A model generated the notes under the pieces. It was not told the origin of the DNA. It saw only the letters and a list, made by a program, of their open reading frames with translations, and ran no database searches. Of a DNA stretch of 64,000 nucleotides, positions 30,566 to 41,328 are shown piece after piece. Positions within the stretch are counted from its first letter, which is position 1, and each line of letters starts with the position of its first letter. The stretch lies in NCBI GenBank assembly GCA_030697365.1, contig JAUYQH010000005.1:1-64000 (forward strand), given 5' to 3'. The stretch comes from Novosphingobium sp. (lineage in GTDB: Bacteria; Pseudomonadota; Alphaproteobacteria; Sphingomonadales; Sphingomonadaceae). The translations under genes and the position numbers were made by a program.

Positions 30566-33219
30566 CCGAGTGACGCCTGCGCCGCCGCCAGCCGGGCGAT
30601 CGGCACGCGATAGGGCGAGGCGCTGACGTAATCGAGCTTCTGCGCTTCGCAGAACGCGATGCTCGCCGGATCGCCGCCGTGCTCGCCGCAAATGCCCAGC
30701 TTGATCTCAGGTCGCACCGCCCGGCCCCGCTCCGCCGCCAGCGCCACCAGCTGCCCAACGCCCTCGATGTCGAGCGTCACGAACGGATCCCGCGCGTAGA
30801 TTCCCTGCTCGACATAAGCACCCAGGAACCGCCCCGCGTCGTCGCGCGAAACGCCCAGAGTTGTCTGGGTCAAATCGTTGGTGCCGAAAGAAAAGAACTT
30901 CGCTTCCTCGGCTATCTCGCCAGCCATCAGCGCCGCGCGCGGCAGTTCGATCATCGTGCCCACGAGGTAATCGAGCGTGCGTCCCTTCTCGGCAAATACC
31001 GACGCCGCCACGCGATCGACCAGTGCGCGCATCAGCTCGAGTTCGCGTCTGGTCCCGACCAGCGGGATCATCACCTCGGGCACCGGCGCATCGCCGGTCT
31101 CGGCCACCTCGCACGCCGCTTCGAAGATCGCGCGGGCCTGCATTTCGTAGATCTCGGGATAAGTGATCCCCAACCGGCAGCCGCGGTGGCCGAGCATCGG
31201 ATTGAACTCATGGAGCTCGCCCGCGCGGCGGCGCAAGTGGTCGATCCCTACCCCCATCGCCAGCGCCAGATCGGCGAACTCGGCCTCGCCCTGCGGCAGG
31301 AACTCGTGGAGCGGCGGATCGAGCAGGCGGATCGTCACCGGAAGCCCCGCCATCTCGCGGAAGATGCCCGCGAAATCGGCGCGCTGTTCGGGCAGCAGGC
31401 CGGCCAGCGCGGCGCGGCGCCCGGCTTCGTCCTCGGCCAGGATCATCCGGCGAACCAGGCTGATCCGCGCGGCATCGAAGAACATGTGCTCGGTGCGGCA
31501 CAGACCGATGCCCTCCGCGCCGAACTGGCGCGCGATCTTGCAGTCGGCGGGGGTCTCGGCGTTGGCGCGGACCCTCATCCGGCGCACCGCGTCGGCCCAG
31601 CCCATCAGCACGCCGAAATCGCCGACCAGCTCGGGCTCGATCGTCGGGACCGCGCCGGCCATGACTTCGCCGGTGGAGCCGTCGAGGGTGATGATTTCGC
31701 CTTCATTGACCTCACGCCCCGCGATCCTCGCCACACGCCGCGTCGGGTCGATCGACAATGCAGAGGCGCCGGACACGCACGGCCGACCCATTCCGCGGGC
31801 CACGACCGCCGCGTGTGACGTCATGCCGCCGCGCGCGGTGAGGATGCCCTTGGCCGCGTGCTTTCCGTGGATGTCCTCAGGGCTGGTCTCGACCCTGACG
31901 AGGATCACCGCCTCGCCCAGCGCGGCGCGGCGCTCGGCCGCATCGGCATCGAACACCACCGCGCCCGAAGCCGCGCCGGGGCTCGCGGGCAGCCCGCGGG
32001 TCAGCACGTCGCGCGTCGCGGATGGATCGAGCGTGGGATGGAGCAACTGGTCGAGCGCCATCGGATCGACGCGCAGGATCGCTTCGTTGCGATCGATCAG
32101 GCCCTCATCGGCCATGTCCACCGCCATCTTGAGCGCGGCCTTGGCGGTGCGCTTGCCGCTGCGGGTCTGGAGCATCCAGAGTTTGCCGCGCTCGACGGTG
32201 AACTCGATGTCCTGCATGTCGCGATAGTGGCGCTCGAGCAGGTCGAACACCTGGCCAAGCTCGGCGAAGGCTTCGGGCATCGCCTCTTCCATGCTCGATT
32301 GTTTCGCCCCGGCGCGTTCGCGGGCGGCCTTGGTCAAGTACTGCGGTGTGCGGATGCCGGCGACGACGTCCTCGCCTTGCGCGTTGACCAGCCATTCGCC
32401 GTACCAGGCCTTCTCGCCGGTTGCGGGATCGCGGGTGAAGGCGACCCCGGTGGCGCTGGTTTCTCCCATATTCCCAAAGACCATCGCCTGGACGTTGACC
32501 GCGGTGCCCCAGTCGTGGGGGATCGCGTTGAGGCGGCGATAGACCTTGGCGCGTTCGGAATCCCAACTCTCGAACACCGCGGCGATCGCCCCCCACAGCT
32601 GTTCGGAGACGTCCTGGGGGAAGTCGCGGCCCAGTTCCTCGCGAACGATGGCCTTGTACTCGCCGACAAGCGCTTGCCAGTGTTCGGCCTGCATCTCGGT
32701 ATCGGTGAAGAAGCCGTTGTCTTCCTTGGCGATTTCCAGCGCATCTTCGAACCGGTAGTGGTCGAGGCCGAGCACCACGTCGGCATACATCTGGACGAAG
32801 CGGCGATAGCTGTCCCACGCGAAGCGCGCGTCGCCCGAGGCCGCCGCCAGTCCCTCGACCGAAGCGTCGTTGAGCCCGAGGTTGAGCACGGTGTCCATCA
32901 TCCCAGGCATCGAGACGCGCGCGCCCGAGCGGACCGAGACCAGCAGCGGATCGGCAGCATCACCAAAGCGCTTGCCGGTCACGCCCTCGATATGCGCGAT
33001 CCCGGCGGCGACTTCGGTCTTCAAGGCATCATCGAAACCCTTGGTTTCATTGTAGACAGTGCAGACTTCGGTGGTGATCGAGAACCCCGGCGGGACCGGC
33101 AGGCCAATCCCCGCCATTTCAGCGAGGTTGGCGCCCTTGCCGCCGACGACGGTCTTGTCGCGGGCGCGGGGATCGTCCGAGCTGTGAGTCCCGCCGAAGG
33201 GATAGACCATCTGGTTCAT
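30562..33219 (-). CDS. ppdK: Pyruvate, phosphate dikinase
   Basis: 885 aa: 'TVVGGKGANLAEMAGIGLPVPPGFSITTEVC', 'LTARGGMTSHAAVVARGMGRPCV', 'FGTNDLTQTTLG', 'GICGEHGGDPASI'. Confidence 0.97.
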   Translation of the reverse strand: MNQMVYPFGGTHSSDDPRARDKTVVGGKGANLAEMAGIGLPVPPGFSITTEVCTVYNETKGFDDALKTEVAAGIAHIEGVTGKRFGDAADPLLVSVRSGARVSMPGMMDTVLNLGLNDASVEGLAAASGDARFAWDSYRRFVQMYADVVLGLDHYRFEDALEIAKEDNGFFTDTEMQAEHWQALVGEYKAIVREELGRDFPQDVSEQLWGAIAAVFESWDSERAKVYRRLNAIPHDWGTAVNVQAMVFGNMGETSATGVAFTRDPATGEKAWYGEWLVNAQGEDVVAGIRTPQYLTKAARERAGAKQSSMEEAMPEAFAELGQVFDLLERHYRDMQDIEFTVERGKLWMLQTRSGKRTAKAALKMAVDMADEGLIDRNEAILRVDPMALDQLLHPTLDPSATRDVLTRGLPASPGAASGAVVFDADAAERRAALGEAVILVRVETSPEDIHGKHAAKGILTARGGMTSHAAVVARGMGRPCVSGASALSIDPTRRVARIAGREVNEGEIITLDGSTGEVMAGAVPTIEPELVGDFGVLMGWADAVRRMRVRANAETPADCKIARQFGAEGIGLCRTEHMFFDAARISLVRRMILAEDEAGRRAALAGLLPEQRADFAGIFREMAGLPVTIRLLDPPLHEFLPQGEAEFADLALAMGVGIDHLRRRAGELHEFNPMLGHRGCRLGITYPEIYEMQARAIFEAACEVAETGDAPVPEVMIPLVGTRRELELMRALVDRVAASVFAEKGRTLDYLVGTMIELPRAALMAGEIAEEAKFFSFGTNDLTQTTLGVSRDDAGRFLGAYVEQGIYARDPFVTLDIEGVGQLVALAAERGRAVRPEIKLGICGEHGGDPASIAFCEAQKLDYVSASPYRVPIARLAAAQASLG

Positions 33220-33276
33220 GCTGGCCCTTGATGGCTGCGCCGTGGACCACCTGGACCACAGTCCAGGGGTAAAATT

Positions 33277-35622
33277 CTATCCCTCGATCTTCGAGAAATC
33301 GGCCACCTGGTGGACCGCAGTGCGGAACCGGTCGAGCAACGCCAGGCGCGCGGCGCGCTTGGCCGGGTCGCTGTCGTTGACTGTGACGGCATCGAAGAAC
33401 GCATCGATCGGGCTCCGCAGGCTGGCGAGCGCGCTCATGGCTGCGGCAAAATCCTCGGCGGCGACCGAATCGCGCGCGCGAGGTTCCGCGGCGTCGAGCG
33501 CCTCGATCAAAGCCCTTTCCGCAGGTTCGGGCGTGTAGGAAAGTAAATTCTCCGCCCCGCCCGCGTAGTTTTCCTTTTTGAGGATGTTCGCCGCGCGCTT
33601 GTACCCGGCGAGCAGGTTGGCGCCGTCGCGGGTGCCGACGAACGCCTGGAGTGCGTGGACGCGGGCGAGGAGCCTGACGAGGTCGTCCTCCCCGCCGAGC
33701 GCGAACACCGCGTCAATCAGGTCGTGGCGGACGCCGGCTTCGCGTTGTTGGACTTTGAGGCGGTCGGCGAGGAAAGCGGCGATCTGGGAGGTCGTCTCAA
33801 GATTCTGATGATGAAATTTGTAAGCCTCAGTCAGAGTCCCAGCGACAGGATTTAGGAAATGCTCCTTCCCACTCCCGCTTTCCTGCAGACGGAATGGAGC
33901 CTCGCGCTCGTCCAGTTGGATCGGTCTGTGGCTATCTAGAGCGTCAAAGTAGATTTCGACTTCGTGGCGAAGTTTAGGATACTTTGTGATCATGACAACG
34001 CGCGAAACAGCAGCCGCTAGATGAGCGCAAATGTCACCCAGCGATACTCTAAGCGAGCCATCAACCATGAGCGTCAATGCGCCAATCGCCTGTCGACGCA
34101 GCGCGAAGGGGTCTCGCGAACCGGTCGGTGCTTCTCCTGCAAGCATCAGAGCGAATAAGGTATCAAGCTTATCCGCCAAGCTTACCGCCACCGTCACCGG
34201 CGCAGTCGGCACCTCATCCCCCTGCCCGACCGGCTTGTAGTGATCGCGGATGGCGTCGGCGACTTCGTCCGGCAAACCCTCGGCGCGGGCGTAGTAGCCG
34301 CCCATCAGGCCCTGGAGCTCGGGGAACTCGCCGACCATCTCGGTGACGAGGTCGGCCTTGCACAGGCGGGCGGCCTGTTCGGCGAGGGCGGCCAGCTTCT
34401 CCCTCTCCCCTTCAGGGGAGAGGGTCGGGGAGAGGGGGTTGTCGGCGGATGCTGCGCTTGGCTGCCCCTCTCCCAACCCTCTCCCCTGAAGGGGAGAGGG
34501 CTTTATGATGCCTTCCTCGACCAGCCACCTCGCCAGATTGGCGACGCGGTCGACCTTGTCGGCCACCGTGCCCAGCTTTTCGTGAAAAACGATGTTTTCC
34601 AACCGCTTGGCGTGATCTTCGAGGGTCTTCTTCCGATCCTGCTCCCAGAAGAACCGGGCATCGCTGAGCCTCGCCGCGAGCACCTTGCGGTTGCCGTCGA
34701 CTACGCCCTCACCGCCGTCGGCCGCCTCGATGTTGGCGGTGCAGACGAAAGCGTTGGCCAGCTTGCCCTCCCCATCGTTGCACACAAAATACTTCTGGTT
34801 GGTCCGCGCGGTGAGCTGGATGACTTCGGACGGGACTTCGAGGAACGCGGCATCGAACCGGCCCAACAACGGCACCGGCCATTCGGTGAGCCCGGCGTTC
34901 TCGATCACCAGCCCCTCGTCCTCGACCAGCGACAGACCGGCCTGCGCCGCGGCGGCGTGCGCCTTGTCGCGGATCAGCGCCTCGCGTTCGGCGTGGTCGA
35001 CGATCACGTGGCAGGCGCGCAGTTTCTCCTGGTAGTCGTTGGCGCCGCCGATGGTGATCGGGCCGGGGGCGTGGAAGCGGTGGCCGAGCGTGGCGTAGCC
35101 GCTGGAAACCCCCGCGGCGGTGCATTCGACCAGCTCCTCGCCGAGGATCGCGACGATCCCCGACAATGGTCGCACCCAGCGCGGGCTTTCGGTGCTGATC
35201 GAGGCCGCGCCCCAGCGCATCGCCTTGGGCCAGGGAAACGTCCGCACGATCGCGGCGATCGCCCAGGCGAGCACTTCTCGCGTCGCGCGGCCGGGGCGTT
35301 CGATTATGGCGAAGTATGTTCCGCCGCGATCTTCGAGCTTTTCCTGAGGTTGCCCGACCTTGCGCAGGAAGCCTTCGAGAGCCTGCGGGGGGGCGCCGAC
35401 TTTCGGCCCCTTGATCTCCTCACGCTGTGCCTCGGTCGCCTCGGGCAGTCCGCGCGCGATCAGCGCGAGGCGGCGCGGGGTGGACCACACGGTGACCGCG
35501 CCGTGGCTTACCCCGGTGGCGGCCATTTGCTCGCGGAACGCCTTCTCCAGATCGCGCCGCGCGCCCGCCTGCATCCGCGCGGGGATTTCTTCGGTGCGCA
35601 GTTCGAGGAGGAAGTCGCTCAC
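33277..35622 (-). CDS. glyS: Glycyl-tRNA synthetase beta subunit
   Basis: '[24 protein letters not shown]', '[27 protein letters not shown]', '[18 protein letters not shown]'. GTG start at 35620-35622 overlaps glyQ stop. Confidence 0.94.
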   Translation of the reverse strand: MSDFLLELRTEEIPARMQAGARRDLEKAFREQMAATGVSHGAVTVWSTPRRLALIARGLPEATEAQREEIKGPKVGAPPQALEGFLRKVGQPQEKLEDRGGTYFAIIERPGRATREVLAWAIAAIVRTFPWPKAMRWGAASISTESPRWVRPLSGIVAILGEELVECTAAGVSSGYATLGHRFHAPGPITIGGANDYQEKLRACHVIVDHAEREALIRDKAHAAAAQAGLSLVEDEGLVIENAGLTEWPVPLLGRFDAAFLEVPSEVIQLTARTNQKYFVCNDGEGKLANAFVCTANIEAADGGEGVVDGNRKVLAARLSDARFFWEQDRKKTLEDHAKRLENIVFHEKLGTVADKVDRVANLARWLVEEGIIKPSPLQGRGLGEGQPSAASADNPLSPTLSPEGEREKLAALAEQAARLCKADLVTEMVGEFPELQGLMGGYYARAEGLPDEVADAIRDHYKPVGQGDEVPTAPVTVAVSLADKLDTLFALMLAGEAPTGSRDPFALRRQAIGALTLMVDGSLRVSLGDICAHLAAAVSRVVMITKYPKLRHEVEIYFDALDSHRPIQLDEREAPFRLQESGSGKEHFLNPVAGTLTEAYKFHHQNLETTSQIAAFLADRLKVQQREAGVRHDLIDAVFALGGEDDLVRLLARVHALQAFVGTRDGANLLAGYKRAANILKKENYAGGAENLLSYTPEPAERALIEALDAAEPRARDSVAAEDFAAAMSALASLRSPIDAFFDAVTVNDSDPAKRAARLALLDRFRTAVHQVADFSKIEG
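34401..34500. repeat. Double palindromic repeat inserted in frame in glyS
   Basis: CCCTCTCCCC-TTCA-GGGGAGAGGG (34401-34424) and its reverse complement (34477-34500); translated as '[35 protein letters not shown]'. Confidence 0.85.
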
Positions 35623-36518
35623 GCCACCCACCCCGGGAACTTCTCCGCCCACTTCGGTGCCTCGCGCGCCATGTGCGCCTCGCAGCTGCCGCGCGCCAAA
35701 TCACGCACCCGGCCCATGTAGCTGGCGCGTTCCTGGACCGAAATCACCCCCCGCGCCTGGAGCAGGTTGAAGACGTGGCTGGCTTCGATCGCCTGCTCGT
35801 AGGCGGGGATCGGCAGGCCGGCGCTCAGGCAGTTCTCGCATTCGGCGACCGCCTTGCGGAACAGGTCGAACAGGCTTTCGGTATCGGCGACCTCGAAGTT
35901 CCACTTCGACATCTGCTTCTCGTTTTCCAGGAAGACATCGCCGTAAGTGGTTCCGTGGCCATTGAAATCGAGATCGTAGACCGAGTCCACGCCCTGGATG
36001 TACATCGCCAGCCGCTCGAGCCCGTAAGTCAGCTCGCCCGCGACCGGCTTGCAGTCGAACCCGCCCATCTGCTGGAAATAGGTGAACTGGGTGACTTCCA
36101 TCCCGTCGCACCACACTTCCCAGCCCAGCCCCCACGCGCCCAGCGTCGGGCTTTCCCAGTCGTCCTCGACGAAGCGGATGTCGTGGAGCAGCGGGTCGAT
36201 CCCGATCGCGGCGAGGCTGGCGAGGTAGAGTTCCTGCAAGTTCGGCGGGCTCGGCTTGAGGATCACCTGGTACTGATAATAGTGCTGAAGCCGGTTGGGG
36301 TTCTCGCCATAGCGGCCATCCGTAGGCCGGCGGCAGGGCTGGACGAACGCGGCGTTCCACGGCTCGGGCCCCAGCGCGCGCAGCGTGGTGGCGGTGTGGA
36401 AGGTGCCCGCGCCCATCCGCATGTCATAAGGCTGGAGGATCAGACAGCCCTGCGCCGCCCAGAACGCGTGGAGCGTCAGGATCATGTCCTGGAAGCTGGT
36501 TTTAGGCGCGCTGATCAT
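35619..36518 (-). CDS. glyQ: Glycyl-tRNA synthetase alpha subunit
   Basis: '[68 protein letters not shown]'. Confidence 0.97.
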   Translation of the reverse strand: MISAPKTSFQDMILTLHAFWAAQGCLILQPYDMRMGAGTFHTATTLRALGPEPWNAAFVQPCRRPTDGRYGENPNRLQHYYQYQVILKPSPPNLQELYLASLAAIGIDPLLHDIRFVEDDWESPTLGAWGLGWEVWCDGMEVTQFTYFQQMGGFDCKPVAGELTYGLERLAMYIQGVDSVYDLDFNGHGTTYGDVFLENEKQMSKWNFEVADTESLFDLFRKAVAECENCLSAGLPIPAYEQAIEASHVFNLLQARGVISVQERASYMGRVRDLARGSCEAHMAREAPKWAEKFPGWVA

Positions 36519-36619
36519 GCGCGCGGGCTTTGGCGGAGGCCTTGCCGCAAGGCAAGGGGGGCGGATGGCTTGCCCCGCCGCAAGGGTTCGTTCATCGACC
36601 GCGGGCATAGGAGGCGGCC

Positions 36620-37567
36620 ATGAGACTTCGCGATTTCCTGACCGCCCTGCCCCGCCGCCTTGCCGAGGGGTTCGCGCTCCTCGCGTTCGGCGCCGCCCCG
36701 GCGCTGGCCGATCCGCAGAGCTTCCCCACCCCCGTCGCCCCGGTGCTGCGCGAAATTCCGCCGCCGCCGCTCCATCCCGCGCTGTGGATGGTCAAGGACG
36801 AGGACACAACGATCTACCTGTTCGGCACGATCCACGCGCTGCGCCCCGGAATGCCGTGGTTCGGCGGGCAGGTGGCGCAGGCGTTCTCCGAATCGGCCAC
36901 GCTGGTCACCGAAATCAGCAACGTCGACGGAATGGACACCGCGCAGACCTTGCTCGGCAATGCGCTGCTGCCGCAGGGCCAAACACTGCGCGGCAAGCTG
37001 AGCGTGGCCGATCGCGCCGCGTTCGACGCCGCCTTGGCGCGCAATTCGATCCCCGCCGCCGCGCTCGACCGGTTCAAGCCGTGGTACGCCGCGGTGGTGT
37101 TGTCCTCGCTGCCGCTGCTGCGCGCGGGGTTCAAGCTGGAAGAAGGGGTCGAGATCCAGCTCGCGGCCAAGGCCAAGGCGGCGGGCAAAAGCCAGGAGGC
37201 GCTGGAGACCGCAGCCTACCAGCTCGGCCTGTTCGATTCGCTGCCCGAGGCGGGTCAGCAGGCCTATCTGCGCCAGGTGGTCGACAATCTCGATCAGCTG
37301 ACCGCGCAGATCGACACGCTGATCGGCGAATGGGGCGAAGGCGACGCCGACGGGCTGGCCAAGGCGATGAACGCCGAGGAGAGCGACGCCGGGCTCACCG
37401 AACTGCTCCTCACCCGCCGCAACAAGGCCTGGGCGGAATGGATCAAGACGCGGCTCGACCAGCCGGGCACGGTGTTCATGGCGGTGGGCGCGGGGCATCT
37501 GGCGGGACCGGGCAGCGTGCAGGAGCAACTGGTGGCCAAGGGACTGGCGGCGACGCGGGTGCAGTAA
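36620..37567 (+). CDS. TraB/GumN family protein (copy 1)
   Basis: '[27 protein letters not shown]...[24 protein letters not shown]'. Confidence 0.9.
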   Translation: MRLRDFLTALPRRLAEGFALLAFGAAPALADPQSFPTPVAPVLREIPPPPLHPALWMVKDEDTTIYLFGTIHALRPGMPWFGGQVAQAFSESATLVTEISNVDGMDTAQTLLGNALLPQGQTLRGKLSVADRAAFDAALARNSIPAAALDRFKPWYAAVVLSSLPLLRAGFKLEEGVEIQLAAKAKAAGKSQEALETAAYQLGLFDSLPEAGQQAYLRQVVDNLDQLTAQIDTLIGEWGEGDADGLAKAMNAEESDAGLTELLLTRRNKAWAEWIKTRLDQPGTVFMAVGAGHLAGPGSVQEQLVAKGLAATRVQ

Positions 37568-37591
37568 GTTCGACTAAGCCGGGGGGATTGC

Positions 37592-38455
37592 GTGCGCCGT
37601 TTCGTTCTTGCCGCGCTACTCGCGCTCGCCGCGTGCAATTCTGCGCCCGTCGAGCAGAACCGTCCCGCGCTGTGGGAGATCACCGCCCCCGATGGCGCCA
37701 AGGGCTGGGTGTTCGGCACCGTCCACGCCCTGCCTGACGGGCTCGACTGGCAGACCCCCGCGATCGACCGTACCGTCAAGGAAAGCGGGACGCTGGTGCT
37801 GGAGATCGTCGATCCGGCGGACCAGAATGCGGCGCGCGCGACGTTCGTGCGGCTGGGCACCACGCCGGGTCAACCGCCGCTCGAATCGCGCATCGAGGCC
37901 AAGTTGCAACCCGCCTTGCGTGCAGCGCTCGCCAGGACCGGGCTCGACCGCCGCCAGTTCGCCAGCCTCGAGGACTGGGCCGCGGCGCTGACCTTGTCGT
38001 TCGCGCTGGAGGCCAGCAACGGCAACGATCCCGACAACGGCGCCGACCGCGCGCTGCTGGCCGCTGCGGGCAAGCGGCCGGTGGTGGGGCTGGAGACGCT
38101 CGAAGGCCAGCTCGGGTTGTTCGACGCGCTGCCCGCGCGCGATCAACGCTCGCTGCTCAACGCGGTGCTCGAAGAGAGTGCCGACGGCGTTTCGGACAAG
38201 CGCCTGGTCACGGCCTGGGCCGAGGGTGACGTCGCCACGCTCGACCGCGAGGCCCATGCGGGGATGCTGGCCAACCAGCGGCTGCGCGAGGCTCTGCTGG
38301 TGGGGCGCAACCGGCGCTGGGCGGATCAGGTCGCGGCGATGCTGACTGCGGGCAAGCGCCCGTTCGTCGCGGTCGGCGCGGCGCATGTCGCGGGGATCGA
38401 CGGTCTGCCCGAGATGCTGGCGGCGCGGGGGTTTGCGGTGAAGCGGGTGCAGTAG
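37592..38455 (+). CDS. TraB/GumN family lipoprotein (copy 2)
   Basis: Lipobox-like 'LAACNSAP'; 'ALWEITAPDGAKGWVFGTVHALPDGLDW...PFVAVGAAHVAGIDGLPEMLAARG'. GTG start. Confidence 0.9.
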   Translation: MRRFVLAALLALAACNSAPVEQNRPALWEITAPDGAKGWVFGTVHALPDGLDWQTPAIDRTVKESGTLVLEIVDPADQNAARATFVRLGTTPGQPPLESRIEAKLQPALRAALARTGLDRRQFASLEDWAAALTLSFALEASNGNDPDNGADRALLAAAGKRPVVGLETLEGQLGLFDALPARDQRSLLNAVLEESADGVSDKRLVTAWAEGDVATLDREAHAGMLANQRLREALLVGRNRRWADQVAAMLTAGKRPFVAVGAAHVAGIDGLPEMLAARGFAVKRVQ

Positions 38456-38501
38456 CGCGGGGATGGACCGCATACCCCATGACAGGCATTGAGGGTTGGC
38501 A

Positions 38502-38921
38502 ATGCCCAACTCCTTCACGATTGTTCTGATAGCCCAGGCCGTGGTCGTTGTTGCTGGCGTGTGGCTGATTTTCTCGGGGATAGTGGCGCTCATCCGGCCC
38601 GTGCTTGCAACCACGTTCATAGCCCGGATGGGCTCTACCGTCCGCATCCATTGGACCGAGCATACTGTGCGCGCCCTTGCCGGGGCGGGTCTGATCCTCG
38701 CCTCGCCTGCTGCATGGGCGCCAGGCCTCTTTCTCTATGGAGGCGTGTTCCTGATCGCGACGTCGTCGCTGATCCTGGCCGCCCCGCGCTCGTGGCACGC
38801 GCGCTACTCGCAGACTGCTGCCAGACACCTGACGCCGGGCCTGGTCCGGCTCCTTGCTCCGCTTGCCATGATTGGAGGGACCGCGCTGATCTGGGCGACG
38901 CGACCCGGCTCCGCCTTCTGA
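38502..38921 (+). CDS. Hypothetical membrane protein
   Basis: Four hydrophobic segments, no family recognised. Confidence 0.65.
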   Translation: MPNSFTIVLIAQAVVVVAGVWLIFSGIVALIRPVLATTFIARMGSTVRIHWTEHTVRALAGAGLILASPAAWAPGLFLYGGVFLIATSSLILAAPRSWHARYSQTAARHLTPGLVRLLAPLAMIGGTALIWATRPGSAF

Positions 38922-39026
38922 CGCTTGCTTTCGCCCCCGTTTCCCCCTAACGGCCCCGCTCCCCGCCATGGTCATCCCTGGAGGCGCGGCGGGGTATCAA
39001 CACCGTAATTCGGAAAGGTCACGGCT

Positions 39027-39650
39027 ATGAGCGAAGCTCTCACCCTGGCGGCCGAGGCGCGCGAGCGGGCTGGCAAGGGAGCCTCCCGCGCTCTGCGTCG
39101 CGAAGGTCGCGTACCCGCCGTCGTCTATGGCGGCAAGGAAGAACCCCTGGGTATCCACGTCGAGGAACGGCTGCTGCGCCGCATGCTCGGCACCGGACAC
39201 TTCACCAACTCGATCGTGATGATCGAAGTGGGTGGCAAGAAGGTCCGCACCCTGCCCAAGGACGTCCAGTTCCATCCCGTCAGCGATCTTCCGCTGCACG
39301 TCGATTTCCTCCGCCTGGCCAAGGACGCCACGGTCGAAGTCTCGGTGCCGGTGCTGTTTGTCAACGAGGAAGACTCGCCCGGCCTCAAGCGCGGCGGTGT
39401 GCTCAACGTGGTGCGCCATGATCTCGAGCTGGTGTGCGACGCGGACAAGATCCCCGACGACATCCGGATCGACGTGACCGGACTCGACATCGGCGATTCG
39501 ATCCACATCAGCAGCGTCACCCTGCCCTCTGGCTCGGTCAGCGCGATCACCGACCGCGATTTCACAATCGCCACGATCGTCGCGCCTTCGGGCCTGCGCA
39601 GCGAAGAGGGTGACACCTCGACCGAGACTGAAGGCGAAGCGGCGGCTTAA
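39027..39650 (+). CDS. rplY: 50S ribosomal protein L25/Ctc
   Basis: '[43 protein letters not shown]...[18 protein letters not shown]'. Confidence 0.96.
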   Translation: MSEALTLAAEARERAGKGASRALRREGRVPAVVYGGKEEPLGIHVEERLLRRMLGTGHFTNSIVMIEVGGKKVRTLPKDVQFHPVSDLPLHVDFLRLAKDATVEVSVPVLFVNEEDSPGLKRGGVLNVVRHDLELVCDADKIPDDIRIDVTGLDIGDSIHISSVTLPSGSVSAITDRDFTIATIVAPSGLRSEEGDTSTETEGEAAA

Positions 39651-39656
39651 GCACAC

Positions 39657-39732
39657 GTGAGCCCCCGCGCAGGCGGGGGCCTCAGTCGGTCTGGTAACGA
39701 CGCCTGAGGTCCCCGCCTGTGCGGGGACTCAC
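39657..39732. repeat. Nested palindromic (REP/BIME-like) element between rplY and pth
   Basis: Arms 39657-39685 and 39704-39732 are inverted 29-bp copies with three mismatches; each arm has its own GC-rich palindrome. Confidence 0.75.
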
Positions 39733-39751
39733 CCTGTCTGGAGGGGTGCAA

Positions 39752-40324
39752 GTGCAGCTCTGGGTCGGCCTCGGCAATCCCGGTCCGCAATACGCGATGC
39801 ACCGCCACAACGTGGGGTTCATGGCCGCGGACACGATCGCCGGGGTCCACCGCCTCGGCCCCGTCCAGAAGAAGTTCTCCGGCTGGCTTCATGATGGCCG
39901 CATCGGCGGCCAGCGCATCCTGCTGCTCAAGCCCGCGACGTTCATGAACGAAAGCGGCCGCTCGGTCGCCGAGGCGCTGCGCTTCTACAAGCTCGACATT
40001 TCCGCGCTGACAGTGTTCCACGACGAGCTCGACCTCGCCCCGTTCAAGGTCAGGGTGAAGCAGGGCGGCGGCACCGCCGGGCATAACGGGCTGCGCAGCA
40101 TCGACCAGCATCTGGGGCCCGACTTCCGCCGGGTGCGGATCGGCATAGGCCATCCGGGGCACAAGGACCGGGTCACCGGATACGTGCTGGGCAACTACGC
40201 CAAGCCCGAACTCGATCCGCTGGCCGACCTGCTCGGCGCGATCGCCGCCGAAGCCGAATGGCTGGCGAAAGGCGACGACGCGCGCTTCATGAACGATATC
40301 GCGCTGCGCCAGCAGGACTGTTAG
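39752..40324 (+). CDS. pth: Peptidyl-tRNA hydrolase
   Basis: 'LWVGLGNPGPQYAMHRHNVGFMAAD', 'HDELDLAPFKVRVKQGGGTAGHNGLRSI'. GTG start. Confidence 0.96.
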   Translation: MQLWVGLGNPGPQYAMHRHNVGFMAADTIAGVHRLGPVQKKFSGWLHDGRIGGQRILLLKPATFMNESGRSVAEALRFYKLDISALTVFHDELDLAPFKVRVKQGGGTAGHNGLRSIDQHLGPDFRRVRIGIGHPGHKDRVTGYVLGNYAKPELDPLADLLGAIAAEAEWLAKGDDARFMNDIALRQQDC

Positions 40325-40353
40325 TCAGATGCTCCCCTGCTGGGAGAGCGACC

Positions 40354-41328
40354 ATGACCGAACTGACCCGCCGAACTTTGCTGGCCGCAAGCACCGCAGC
40401 CGCGGCGGCGAGTGCGCTTCCCGCGTCCGCCCAGGGCAAACCCGATCTTTCCGGCAAACGCTTCCTCATCACCGGGGCTTCTTCGGGCTTCGGATATGCC
40501 GGAGCGCTGCATTATGCCCGCCTCGGCGCAACGGTGGTGGCGACGATGCGCAACCTGCCGCGCAAGGAAGCCGACGATTTGCGCGCCGCCGCGCGCAGCC
40601 TGCCGGGCAAGGTCCACATCGTCGCGCTCGACGTGCTCGAAGACTCCAGCGTCGCTGCGGGGGTCGCCGAGGCGCTCCGAATCGCGGGCGGAATCGACGT
40701 CCTCGTCAACAACGCCGGCATCGGCATCACCGGCCCGGTCGAGGCGCAGGACATGGCGGCGACCAGGCTTGCCTTCGATACCAACGTGTTCGGATATCAG
40801 CGGATGATCCTCGCGGTGCTGCCGGAAATGCGTGCCCGCAAGTCCGGCCTGATCGTCAACATCAGTTCCCAGCTCGGGCGCGTTATCGTGCCTTATGGCG
40901 GGCACTATTCGGCAACCAAGTTCGCGGTCGAGGCGCTGAGCGAGCAGCTAGCCTACGAACTCGTCCCGCACGGGATCGACGTACTGGTGATCCAGCCTGG
41001 CGGTTACCCGACCAAAGTGTGGGTCAATCGCAACCGTTATACCAGCGAGCTCAAGGCGCGGCTCTCGCCCGACGTCACCCAGGCCTACGCGTCGGTGATC
41101 CAGCGCATGGGGACCGAAGACGGCAGCGGCCGCAGCGCCGAAGTTGAAGACGTCCCCCGCGCCATCGCCGAAATTGCCGCGCTGGCAGCGGGCAGGCGCC
41201 CCTTGCGCCGCGCGGTCCATCCCGGACCCAAGCCGCAGGAACCGATCAACGCGGTTTCGGCCGAAGTTCAGCAAAAATGGCTTGGCGGATCACCGATGGG
41301 CCCGATGATCCGCGCGGTGTACGACTGA
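40354..41328 (+). CDS. SDR family oxidoreductase with Tat-type signal peptide
   Basis: 'MTELTRRTLLAASTAAAAASALPASAQG' followed by SDR 'FLITGASSGFGYAGA', 'NNAGIG', 'YSATK'. Confidence 0.9.
   Translation: MTELTRRTLLAASTAAAAASALPASAQGKPDLSGKRFLITGASSGFGYAGALHYARLGATVVATMRNLPRKEADDLRAAARSLPGKVHIVALDVLEDSSVAAGVAEALRIAGGIDVLVNNAGIGITGPVEAQDMAATRLAFDTNVFGYQRMILAVLPEMRARKSGLIVNISSQLGRVIVPYGGHYSATKFAVEALSEQLAYELVPHGIDVLVIQPGGYPTKVWVNRNRYTSELKARLSPDVTQAYASVIQRMGTEDGSGRSAEVEDVPRAIAEIAALAAGRRPLRRAVHPGPKPQEPINAVSAEVQQKWLGGSPMGPMIRAVYD

Noticed and set aside
31858-33231. 457-aa plus-strand ORF
   Set aside because: Antisense to ppdK; no domain signature.
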